The notes under the pieces: model-generated
Told to the model about the DNA's origin: nothing
The model's input: the letters and a program-made list of their open reading frames with translations, nothing else
The model's database searches: none
Shown: positions 35,404-43,221 of the stretch, one piece after another
Position numbering within the stretch: the first letter of the stretch is position 1
Layout of the letters: every line of letters begins with the position of its first letter
Made by a program: the position numbers and the translations under genes
From: an uncultured Gemmatimonadota bacterium
GTDB taxonomy: Bacteria > Gemmatimonadota > Gemmatimonadetes > Gemmatimonadales > Gemmatimonadaceae
Assembly (NCBI GenBank): GCA_903882745.1
Contig: CAIRYG010000010.1
Location: 393,582-457,581, forward strand
Reading direction: 5' to 3'
DNA: 64,000 bases

Positions 35404-36806
35404 CCGCGTCCAACATCCCCCGCCGCGACTTTCTCGCCGCCTCCGGTGCGGCACTCGGTGCCATGCTCCCGCTCTCGGCGCGCCGCGATCCCTTCTCCGG
35501 ATTCCCCGACTGGAGCAGCACCATCGGTGGCCCCGCCGCGACCGCCGCCGACCGCATGGCCTGGTGGCGCGAAGCACGCTTTGGGATGTTCATCCACTTC
35601 GGCCTCTACTCCGTGCTCGGCGGCGAGTGGGGCGGCAAAACCAACTACGGCGAGTGGATCCGCAACAACGCCAAGATCCCGATCGACGAGTACGACAAAA
35701 TGCTCGGCCGCTTCAATCCGATTGAGTTCAATGCGAATCGGATTGCCAAAATGGCGGCCGACGCGGGAATGAAGTACCTGGTGATCACCACCAAGCATCA
35801 CGACGGCTTCTGCCTCTGGCCCACCAAGCAGACCGAGTGGTGTGTGCGCAACACGCCGTACAAGCAGGACATCATGCGCGCCGTCGCCGACGCCTGCCGC
35901 GCGCACGGGGTGAAGCCCTGCTGGTACCACTCCATTATGGACTGGCATCATCCCGACTATCTCCCGCGTCGCGACTGGGAAAAGGACACCCGCCCCGACA
36001 CGGGCGCGCAGTTTGATCGGTTTGTGCAGTACTTGCACGCCGAGGTCGAGGAGTTGCTGACGCAGTATGGCGAGATGGGGGTGATCTGGTTTGACGGCGA
36101 GTGGGAGGGCACCTGGTCACAGGAACTCGGCGCATCGTTGCTCGAGCACTGTCACAAGGTTTCGCCGAACACCTTGGTGAATAGCCGCGTGTCCAAGCAG
36201 CCCGCCAATGGGCTTGAGGCCAAGCTGTCCAAGCCCGCACTGGGCGACTTTGGAACGCCCGAGCAAAAGATTCCCGATCGCGGTCTCCCGGGCGTGGATT
36301 GGGAGAGCTGCATCACCATGAACCAGAACTGGGGCTACAACAAAGCCGACAAGGACTTCAAGTCGCTCCCCAAGTTGGTGGAGATGCTGATTGAGACCTC
36401 GTCCAAGGGGGGCAATCTGCTGCTGAATATTGGCCCCACGGGCACCGGCGCAGTGCCACCGGAGAGCGTGGACCGGCTGGCCGGGCTACACGACTGGATG
36501 AAGGTCCACGGTGAGGCAATCCATGGCACGGAGGCGTCGCCATTTGAGGGGGCCGCGTTCCGGGCAACACGGAAGGGGAAGCGCCTCAATGTGTTCCTCC
36601 CCGAGTGGCCGGCGCAGGGGGAGCTCTTGCTTCCCGGGGTGACCGCCACGCCCACGAAGGTCCGACTGCTGGGTGGGGCCAATCGGTCGTTGCCTGCCCG
36701 AGGGACCGAGCAAGGGCTGGTGGTCACCCTCCCCGCGGCGCGCTCGAACGCGGTGTGCAGCGTGCTCTCCCTCGACATGCCGACCGCGGTACCGACGGCG
36801 TACTAA
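35400..36806 (+). CDS. Alpha-L-fucosidase (GH29), Tat-type signal
   Basis: 468 residues, start overlapping the amidase stop as ATGA. The N-terminus IPRRDFLAASGAALGAM is a Tat signal (RRxFL). GH29 features are WWREARFGMFIHFGLYS near 55-71, the KHHDGFCLW motif near 131-139, WYHSIMDWHHPDY, and GEMGVIWFDGEWEG with the nucleophile Asp near 232. SSKGGNLLLNIGPTGTG and a C-terminal beta domain complete the family pattern. It releases terminal alpha-L-fucose from glycans outside the cytoplasm. It is the last gene of the BNR-amidase-fucosidase operon. No fucose catabolic genes are present in the window. Confidence 0.92.
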   Translation: MTASNIPRRDFLAASGAALGAMLPLSARRDPFSGFPDWSSTIGGPAATAADRMAWWREARFGMFIHFGLYSVLGGEWGGKTNYGEWIRNNAKIPIDEYDKMLGRFNPIEFNANRIAKMAADAGMKYLVITTKHHDGFCLWPTKQTEWCVRNTPYKQDIMRAVADACRAHGVKPCWYHSIMDWHHPDYLPRRDWEKDTRPDTGAQFDRFVQYLHAEVEELLTQYGEMGVIWFDGEWEGTWSQELGASLLEHCHKVSPNTLVNSRVSKQPANGLEAKLSKPALGDFGTPEQKIPDRGLPGVDWESCITMNQNWGYNKADKDFKSLPKLVEMLIETSSKGGNLLLNIGPTGTGAVPPESVDRLAGLHDWMKVHGEAIHGTEASPFEGAAFRATRKGKRLNVFLPEWPAQGELLLPGVTATPTKVRLLGGANRSLPARGTEQGLVVTLPAARSNAVCSVLSLDMPTAVPTAY

Positions 36807-36948
36807 CGGCGGAGTAACCGCACGGAGCTGAACAACTATAGGACGGGCAGATTGCAGCGCAGATTCGCGTAAACCCTTCCAAATAGTTACCATACGAACT
36901 TGTTAGAATCGCGCAAGTTCCGTCACGCCCCCGTTCAGGATCACCCAG

Positions 36949-37560
36949 ATGAATCCGGCCACGACCGCGCTCCTCCTGATTGGTTTTCAAAACGATCAGT
37001 TCTCGGCGAATGCCCCTCTCCGGTCGGCGATCGACGACGCCGAGCGCACCGATTCCGTATTGGAAAGCACGCTCCGATTTGTGCATCAGGTGTCCGAGTC
37101 ACCCATGACGGTGATCGTGCCGCCCACCGAGCTGACCCAGCGCTTTGTGTCGGCGACGAACGCCAACGGCATTCTCTGGAAGTTGCGTGAGAGCGGCGCC
37201 CTGTTGCCTGGTACCCCGGGAGCAGAGCCGATCCCCGAGCTCCAAGCCTACGGCGACCGCATTCTGACCGTGCGTGGCAAGTCCGGCTTCAACGCCTTCT
37301 TGAACACGTCTGTCGAACGTGAGCTTCGCGACCGCAACATCACCGATGTCGTGATTGCCGGCGCCATCACGTCGTTGTGCGTGGACTCCACCGCACGCAC
37401 GGCCTACGAACTCGGCTACAACGTGACGATGCTCACCGACTGTGTGCTCTCGGGCACTGCGGCCGAGCACGATTTGTACTGCGAGCGAATGTTCCCGCTC
37501 TACGCGCGCGCGGTGGATAGCCGTACGCTGCTGGGCGAGCTCAACAGCGCTGCGGCGTAA
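36949..37560 (+). CDS. Isochorismatase-like protein lacking the catalytic Asp
   Basis: 203 residues. The cysteine-hydrolase fold is clear: TALLLIGFQNDQF (residues 6-18), TVRGKSGFNAFLNT (Lys near 110), VVIAGAITSLCVDSTARTA (Cys near 144) and MLTDCVLSGTA. In nicotinamidase and isochorismatase the motif is V-D-x-Q-N-D with a catalytic Asp (PncA Asp8); here that residue is Gly12, while Lys and Cys remain. Activity is therefore uncertain and a binding or altered catalytic role is possible. It is followed 37 bp later by a paralogue with a strong ribosome site and then by overlapping signalling genes. A TAGAAT box at 36903 is a candidate -10 for the cluster. Confidence 0.85.
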   Translation: MNPATTALLLIGFQNDQFSANAPLRSAIDDAERTDSVLESTLRFVHQVSESPMTVIVPPTELTQRFVSATNANGILWKLRESGALLPGTPGAEPIPELQAYGDRILTVRGKSGFNAFLNTSVERELRDRNITDVVIAGAITSLCVDSTARTAYELGYNVTMLTDCVLSGTAAEHDLYCERMFPLYARAVDSRTLLGELNSAAA

Positions 37561-37597
37561 CACCGCTCGCCATCCGCACCACCACTAGGAGGCCCGA

Positions 37598-38212
37598 ATG
37601 AACGCTCGAACGACGGCCCTCCTGTTGGTGGGGTTCGAGAACGACAAGTACGCCGCGACTGGCCTCCTCAGGGGCATAGTGGAATCCGCAGAGCGTATCG
37701 ATGCAGCGCTTGCGCGCACGTTGCGGTTTATGCGTGCCGTTGCGCTGCTCCCTGTTGTCGTGATTTCCACACCCATCGCGTTTGACCCCGCCGAAGCGTC
37801 GACCACCAAGCCGCGCGGGATTCTTGCCGCCATCCGAGGCATGGGCGCGCTCCAGCGCGGCACGTGGGGCGCCGAACCGGTTGCAGAGTTGGCGGAGTTC
37901 TCGAGCGTGATCACCACGATTCCGAATCGCCGAGGGTTCAATGCCTTTACAGACACGGGACTCCAGGAGATCCTGGCCGAACGAGGCGTTCGCACTGTCC
38001 TGATCGCGGGGAACTCGACGGGGCTATGCGTGGACGCCACGGGGCGGACCGCCGCCGAGCTCGGCTACGACGTGACCATCCTGACCGACTGTATCTACGG
38101 CCGTACGCTCCTCGAAGACCGCGTGTACTGCGAGCAGATTTTTCCACTCTACGCACACACCGCCACGAGCACCGAAGTGCTCGACCTGCTGCAGGCGCCG
38201 CGTGTCGACTAA
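37598..38212 (+). CDS. Second isochorismatase-like protein, catalytic Asp and Lys both replaced
   Basis: 204 residues with AGGAGG 5 nt upstream. Same fold as the preceding protein: TALLLVGFENDKY (Gly12 where the family has Asp), TIPNRRGFNAFTDTG (Arg where the family has Lys, near 110), VLIAGNSTGLCVDATGRTA (Cys kept, near 144), ILTDCIYGRT and a shared ending CEQIFPLYA. Two of three triad positions are thus changed, making ordinary hydrolase activity doubtful. The hybrid kinase gene starts inside its last codons (GTG at 38202), so the two proteins are made together. A role as a ligand-binding or regulatory partner of the kinase is inference. Confidence 0.83.
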   Translation: MNARTTALLLVGFENDKYAATGLLRGIVESAERIDAALARTLRFMRAVALLPVVVISTPIAFDPAEASTTKPRGILAAIRGMGALQRGTWGAEPVAELAEFSSVITTIPNRRGFNAFTDTGLQEILAERGVRTVLIAGNSTGLCVDATGRTAAELGYDVTILTDCIYGRTLLEDRVYCEQIFPLYAHTATSTEVLDLLQAPRVD

Positions 38213-40688
38213 CGGAACCGAGCACCTCGGCCCCGAACTTGCCAGCGCCCTCGCCAGCGCCTTGGGCCGGCAGTCGGACCTCCACGTTGAGGCGACCTCG
38301 CGACTGATCGAGGCACTCTCCGAGTCGGAGAACAAACTCCGCCGCCGCGTGGAGTTCCTCTCGCAGGTGGTGTTCGAGCTCGACGACGCGGGCATGCTGG
38401 AGTATGTCAGCCCTGCCTGGCAGCGTGTGATGGGCGAAGACCCCATGCGCTGCTTGCGTCTTCCCTTTCGGAACTTCCTGCGCGAGGGGTATCGCCAAAC
38501 GTTCGACGACTTCTTCGCGGATACGAGCCGGACGCGTCACACCTTCCAGGCAAAACCGGAACGGTGGGAATCGAGCTGGGCCAAGTTCTCGATTGCTCGG
38601 GTGCCCGACGGTGGGTTCGTTGGCGCCATTGAAGATTTGTTCGCCGAGCAGTCCGCGCGGAGCGAGATTGAAATGTTGTCGCTGGTGGCAAGCGCCACAG
38701 ACAACATGGTGATCATTACCGACGCGCGCGGCCACACCACGTGGGTGAACGGCGCGTTCACCCGTCGGACGGGCTACACACTGGACGACATGGAGGGGCG
38801 GACCCCGGGGAGCGTCCTTCAGCGCGAGGGGACATCGCGCGACGTTGCCCGTGTCTTGGGGACTGCCATCCACGAGCATCGGTCGGCACGGGCCGAGATT
38901 CTCAACTTCACCAAAACGGGTGATCCGTACTGGGTGCAGCTCCAAATCACCCCCGTGCTGGACACCGCGGGCGAAGTCACACGATTCGTCTCGATCCAGA
39001 CCGACACCACCGAGCGACGCGCAGCCGACGAAGCACTCCGTGCCCGGTCCGCCTCACTCGAGGAGCGCATCGCCGAGCGGACGTCCGAGTTGGTCGCGGC
39101 GCGCCGGCGCGCCGAGACGGCGACGAATTCGAAAAGCGTCTTTTTGGCGAACATGAGCCATGAGATCCGGACGCCGCTCAACGCGATTATCGGACTCTCC
39201 AGCCTCTGCTTGACGACCGACCTCGACACCCGGCAGCGCGACTACCTCTCCAAGGTCGAGCGCTCCGCACAGCATGTGCTGCGGATCGTAAGCGAGATTC
39301 TCGACATGTCGAAGGTCGAGTCGGGTGTCATGACGCTCGAGCATCGCGACTTCTCGATGCGAACGCTTCTTGAGCAGACCGAAGCCATTACGCTGCATCT
39401 CGCGCAGACCAAGGGGATCGGGCTGACGGTGGTGTGCGACGCTGAGGTCCCCGACTTCGTGGTGGGCGACTCGGTGCGGCTCCAGCAGGTGCTCTTGAAC
39501 CTGATCGGCAACGCCGTGAAGTTCACCGAGCGCGGCAGCGTCGACGTGCGCGTCGCCGTGACGGAGCGTGAACAGGAGCATGCCATCGTGCAGTTTACGG
39601 TTTCCGATACCGGTATCGGATTCCCGAACGAGATGGCCAACCGGCTCTTCGATCCATTTTCCCAACTCGACAACTCCCCCACGCGAAACGCCGGTGGCAC
39701 CGGGCTCGGGCTGGCAATCAGCAAGCGCCTGGTCTCACTGATGGGTGGCGATTTTCAAGTGAAGAGCACCGTCGGCGTTGGCAGTACCTTCTCCTTTACC
39801 GTGGACCTGGCCCTCGGCGATGCGCAGGCGCTGATGCGACAGGACATGGAGAAGCGCGATCTCGCGGAGCGGGGGCGGACCCGGTGCCGCGGCGCACGGA
39901 TTCTCGTGGCGGAGGACAACGAGCTCAATCAGCAGGTGGTGCGCGAGTTGCTCGAATCCGTCGGTGCGCAGGTGACCATTGCCGGTAATGGGCTCGAGGC
40001 CCTCCAACAGCTGGACGCCGGACACCGCTTTGACGCGATCTTGATGGACGTGCAGATGCCCGTGCTCGACGGCATGGAGGCCACGCGCAGCATCCGTGAA
40101 CGGAGTGAGGGCGCCGCGATTCCGATTATTGCGACCACGGCCAACGCCACGGTCGAGGAGCGGCAGCGCTGCCTTGTGATCGGCATGAACGATTTCGTGA
40201 CCAAGCCTGTCGACCCGGACGAGTTGTTCCAGGTGTTGAGTCGGTGGCTCGATGTGCACCGCGATCGCGTGACGCCGGAGGAGACCACCCCCGCCCCGAG
40301 CGCGCCGACGCGTGACGTGTCGACCGACATCATTATGCCGAACCTCGACCTCACCGCACTCGAGAAGATTGTCGGCGGCGATGCAGCCAAAGTCACCCGG
40401 TTGCTTGGCGTGTTCATGACCACGACGCAGAAGACGCTCACCGAAATGGACGTGTGCGTTGCCAGCGGGCAGATCCCTAGCGTTGGCCGGTTAGCGCATC
40501 GCCTCCGGTCCGCCGCCGCCACGGTGGGGGCGCATCGCATCGCGCGGAAGTGCGAGGCCCTCGAATCGTCGATCGGCGTCGCCGACGCGCCGGCTCGCAC
40601 CGCGCGGCGCGTCGCTGAAATGCACGAACTGTTCGCCGACGTGGAACGAGAAGTTGCCCGACGAAACCAGAGCGCGGAACTCGCGTGA
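38202..40688 (+). CDS. PAS-PAS hybrid histidine kinase with REC and Hpt domains
   Basis: 828 residues from GTG at 38202, overlapping the isochorismatase-like gene by 11 bp. No membrane segments, so it is a cytoplasmic sensor. PAS domains lie at about 45-165 (SQVVFELDDAGMLEYVSPAWQRVMG) and 170-285 (SATDNMVIITDARGHTTWVN), a coiled linker to 310, then HisKA with MSHEIRTPLNAII (His320). HATPase has NLIGNAVKFTERG, DTGIGF and GTGLGLAIS. REC at about 565-690 has ILMDVQMPVLDG with Asp616 and the TKP motif. The C-terminal Hpt has LAHRLRSAAATVGA with His766. All phosphorelay residues are present. The final receiver is likely the REC-EAL protein 17 bp downstream. Confidence 0.93.
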   Translation: MSTNGTEHLGPELASALASALGRQSDLHVEATSRLIEALSESENKLRRRVEFLSQVVFELDDAGMLEYVSPAWQRVMGEDPMRCLRLPFRNFLREGYRQTFDDFFADTSRTRHTFQAKPERWESSWAKFSIARVPDGGFVGAIEDLFAEQSARSEIEMLSLVASATDNMVIITDARGHTTWVNGAFTRRTGYTLDDMEGRTPGSVLQREGTSRDVARVLGTAIHEHRSARAEILNFTKTGDPYWVQLQITPVLDTAGEVTRFVSIQTDTTERRAADEALRARSASLEERIAERTSELVAARRRAETATNSKSVFLANMSHEIRTPLNAIIGLSSLCLTTDLDTRQRDYLSKVERSAQHVLRIVSEILDMSKVESGVMTLEHRDFSMRTLLEQTEAITLHLAQTKGIGLTVVCDAEVPDFVVGDSVRLQQVLLNLIGNAVKFTERGSVDVRVAVTEREQEHAIVQFTVSDTGIGFPNEMANRLFDPFSQLDNSPTRNAGGTGLGLAISKRLVSLMGGDFQVKSTVGVGSTFSFTVDLALGDAQALMRQDMEKRDLAERGRTRCRGARILVAEDNELNQQVVRELLESVGAQVTIAGNGLEALQQLDAGHRFDAILMDVQMPVLDGMEATRSIRERSEGAAIPIIATTANATVEERQRCLVIGMNDFVTKPVDPDELFQVLSRWLDVHRDRVTPEETTPAPSAPTRDVSTDIIMPNLDLTALEKIVGGDAAKVTRLLGVFMTTTQKTLTEMDVCVASGQIPSVGRLAHRLRSAAATVGAHRIARKCEALESSIGVADAPARTARRVAEMHELFADVEREVARRNQSAELA

Positions 40689-40704
40689 CCCCCCCACCCG
40701 CGCC

Positions 40705-41931
40705 ATGACGCCTCCGTCCCCCACGCCATTGCGCGTACTCGCCGTCGACGACGACCTCTTCCAGATTGAGATCGTGCGTGAGATGCTGGAGGCCTGCGGT
40801 GTCACCGACGCGCTCTTTGCCTCTGACGGCACGGAAGCCTTAGCGATTCTTGACGACCCGGCGACTCGCCCCGATGTAATCCTCTCGGACATCGACATGG
40901 CCGGGATGGACGGGATTGAGTTCACTCGGCACCTGGCGACACGCGAGTTTGCGGGGGGCCTTGCCATCATGTCGGGGTCGGCGCACCGCTTGCGACGCAC
41001 GGTCGCCGCGTTGATTGAAGAGCGGCACCTGCGCTTTCTCGGCATCTTGGAAAAGCCGTTCACGGTCGACGCGCTGCGCACCGTCCTCGAGAGCGTCGCG
41101 ACTCGGCAGCAGGAGAACCGGGCGGGCGCAACGACGCGCGCTCCGTTGCCGGTCGTCACCCCTGACGAAGTGCGCGCCGGCATCGCGGCCGGATACGTCC
41201 ATTTGTACTACCAGCCAAAGATTCAGCTCGACACCAATCGCGTGGTGGGCGTCGAAGCGTTGTTGCGCTGGTGCGACCCGGTGCGTGGGATCATTCCCCC
41301 ACTCAGCGTGGTCCCCGTCGCCGAAGATCACGGCCTCATTGAAGAGCTGACCTACGCAGTGTTTCGTGTGGCGGCCGCGCAGCAAGCCGCCTGGCAACGG
41401 GCTGGGCACAATCTGGTGGTCGCCGTCAACATTTCTGCTGACGACCTACTCCGCTACGATCTCCCGGATCGCCTCCGCACTATCGTGGACGAGACCGGCG
41501 CAAATACCGGCCTCCTGACGCTCGAAGTCACGGAAGGACGCCTCATGTCGAATATGGCGTCCGGCATGGAAGTCATCTCGCGGCTTCGCTTGATGGGATT
41601 CAACTTTTCCGTCGACGACTTTGGCACGGGCTACTCCAATCAGGAAAAGCTCCGGCGCCTCCCTTTCGACGAAATCAAAATCGATCGATCCTTTGTGAGT
41701 GGAGCGATCGACAACGCGACCCTTCGGGCGATCGTCGATTCCAACATCGGCTTAGCCCACGCGCTCGGGATGAGTGTCGTGGCCGAGGGGGCAGAGAGCG
41801 AAGCGGATTGTGCCCTGCTCCGCTCCCTTGCCTGCGACGAAGTGCAAGGCTTCTACTACTGCCGCCCGGTCCCCAGCGCGCGACTGATCGCGTGGAAGAC
41901 CGAGTGGGAAGCCGCGCACGTTCGAGACTAG
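40705..41931 (+). CDS. REC-EAL response regulator, c-di-GMP phosphodiesterase
   Basis: 408 residues from ATG at 40705; the earlier in-frame start at 40654 lies within the kinase gene. The receiver domain (8-125) has the acidic pocket VDDD, phospho-acceptor Asp62 (ILSDIDMAGMDG) and Lys in LEKPF. The EAL domain (about 155-400) keeps every residue expected of an active enzyme: GVEALLRW, VAVNISADDL, LEVTEG, VDDFGTGYSN, KIDRSFV, AEGAESE and QGFYY. It should hydrolyse c-di-GMP to pGpG when activated by phosphotransfer from the upstream kinase. Its stop codon abuts the stop of the convergent aminotransferase gene with no spacer. Confidence 0.93.
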   Translation: MTPPSPTPLRVLAVDDDLFQIEIVREMLEACGVTDALFASDGTEALAILDDPATRPDVILSDIDMAGMDGIEFTRHLATREFAGGLAIMSGSAHRLRRTVAALIEERHLRFLGILEKPFTVDALRTVLESVATRQQENRAGATTRAPLPVVTPDEVRAGIAAGYVHLYYQPKIQLDTNRVVGVEALLRWCDPVRGIIPPLSVVPVAEDHGLIEELTYAVFRVAAAQQAAWQRAGHNLVVAVNISADDLLRYDLPDRLRTIVDETGANTGLLTLEVTEGRLMSNMASGMEVISRLRLMGFNFSVDDFGTGYSNQEKLRRLPFDEIKIDRSFVSGAIDNATLRAIVDSNIGLAHALGMSVVAEGAESEADCALLRSLACDEVQGFYYCRPVPSARLIAWKTEWEAAHVRD

Positions 41932-43182
41932 TTAGCTCGCCAGTGTGCGCAACGCGCGCACAAATGTGTCGAGTTCGGACGTGGACGTATAGACCTGCGG
42001 GGTCACACGAACGCCGTGGACCCCGGCCCCATCAATGGCGACGGTCCACACCTTGAATCGATCCAAGAGCGTCTTGGCCAAATCGCCGGGGGCGATCCCG
42101 TGGATGCCCACGTTCGCGATTGCACAGGAACGTGCGGGATCCGCTGGCGTGTTGAGCACAATGCGCGGGAGCCCGCGCACCTTGTCGCTCCAGTAGCGCT
42201 GCAGGTAGCGTAGCCGGGCTTCCTTGCGGGCCACGCCAATGGCCTCGTGAAAGACAATGGCGTTTTCGATGCCAAGATCCGTGTGCGGCGGGTGCGTCCC
42301 GGTGTGATTCAACCGCGCGATATCGTCCTGCTTTGGCCCTTCGTCACCGTAGATCGGCCAGAGGCGCCCAATCTTCTCCCGCTTCACGTAGAGGATCCCC
42401 GCGCCGATGGGCGTGGAGAGCCATTTATGTAAGCTCGCGCCGTAGTAGTCGCAGTGGAGATCCGGAATTTTGAAGTCGAGCTGCGCAAAGGCGTGGGCGC
42501 CGTCGACCATGACGTCCACTCCTCGGGCGTGCGCCATGTCGCAGATGGCGCGCACGGGGAGCAGATGTCCCGTGATGTTCACCATGTGCGGGATCATCAG
42601 TAACCGTGTGCGCGGCGTGATGGCCTTGGCGTAGCTCTGCACCACGACGTCATCCGATGCGGGATCCATCGGAATATCCACGAACACATTGACCATGCCA
42701 TGTCGCTTGGCCTGGAGCTTGAACATGTCAATCATGGCGCCATAATCCTGATTCGCCATCACCGCTTCGTCGCCGGGCTTCCAGTCGTAGCCGTTGATCA
42801 CGGTATCTAACGACTCCGTGGTGTTCCGCGTGATGACCAACTCCTCCGCAGAGCACCCCGCCATGGCGGCCAGCTTGGTACGCACGCGGAGCTTGTCCGT
42901 GTCCTTCACCGTCCGCATGTAGTGCGACGCTTCCAGATTGATGGCACGCACATGCCCGATGAACGCCTCAAGGACCTCTTCTGGCTGAAAGCAGAAAAAG
43001 CCGTTCTCGAGGTTGATATAGTTTGGCGTCAGCTTGAACTTGGAGCGGATCCCCGCCCAGAACGGCTCGTCTTCCGCGAGCGCATGGACTGGCATGGCGG
43101 CGTACCGCTGCAGGATGTCCGGGGCAAAGAGCATGCCCATCGACGCACCGCCCATCGTCCGCAGGAACTCTCGCTTGTCCAT
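41932..43182 (-). CDS. PLP-dependent aminotransferase class V-like protein (isopenicillin N epimerase-like)
   Basis: 416 residues from ATG at 43182 with AAGGAGGG upstream. The N-terminus KREFLRTMGGASMGMLFAP resembles a Tat signal with KR instead of RR. The class V fold shows NTTESLDTVINGYDW, the cofactor-binding MVDGAHAFAQLDF (Asp), and the Schiff-base Lys in YGASLHKWLSTPIGAG (near 252). The type matches cysteine desulfurase/isopenicillin-epimerase-like proteins, several of which are exported and of unknown substrate. It lies 39 bp after the RND pump gene on the same strand, so cotranscription with the efflux operon is likely, which could mean that the pump and enzyme deal with the same amino compound. 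Confidence 0.85.
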   Translation of the reverse strand: MDKREFLRTMGGASMGMLFAPDILQRYAAMPVHALAEDEPFWAGIRSKFKLTPNYINLENGFFCFQPEEVLEAFIGHVRAINLEASHYMRTVKDTDKLRVRTKLAAMAGCSAEELVITRNTTESLDTVINGYDWKPGDEAVMANQDYGAMIDMFKLQAKRHGMVNVFVDIPMDPASDDVVVQSYAKAITPRTRLLMIPHMVNITGHLLPVRAICDMAHARGVDVMVDGAHAFAQLDFKIPDLHCDYYGASLHKWLSTPIGAGILYVKREKIGRLWPIYGDEGPKQDDIARLNHTGTHPPHTDLGIENAIVFHEAIGVARKEARLRYLQRYWSDKVRGLPRIVLNTPADPARSCAIANVGIHGIAPGDLAKTLLDRFKVWTVAIDGAGVHGVRVTPQVYTSTSELDTFVRALRTLAS

Positions 43183-43221
43183 TCCGCCCTCCTTGGGGTC
43201 GAACTTCAGGTCCTGCGTGAC

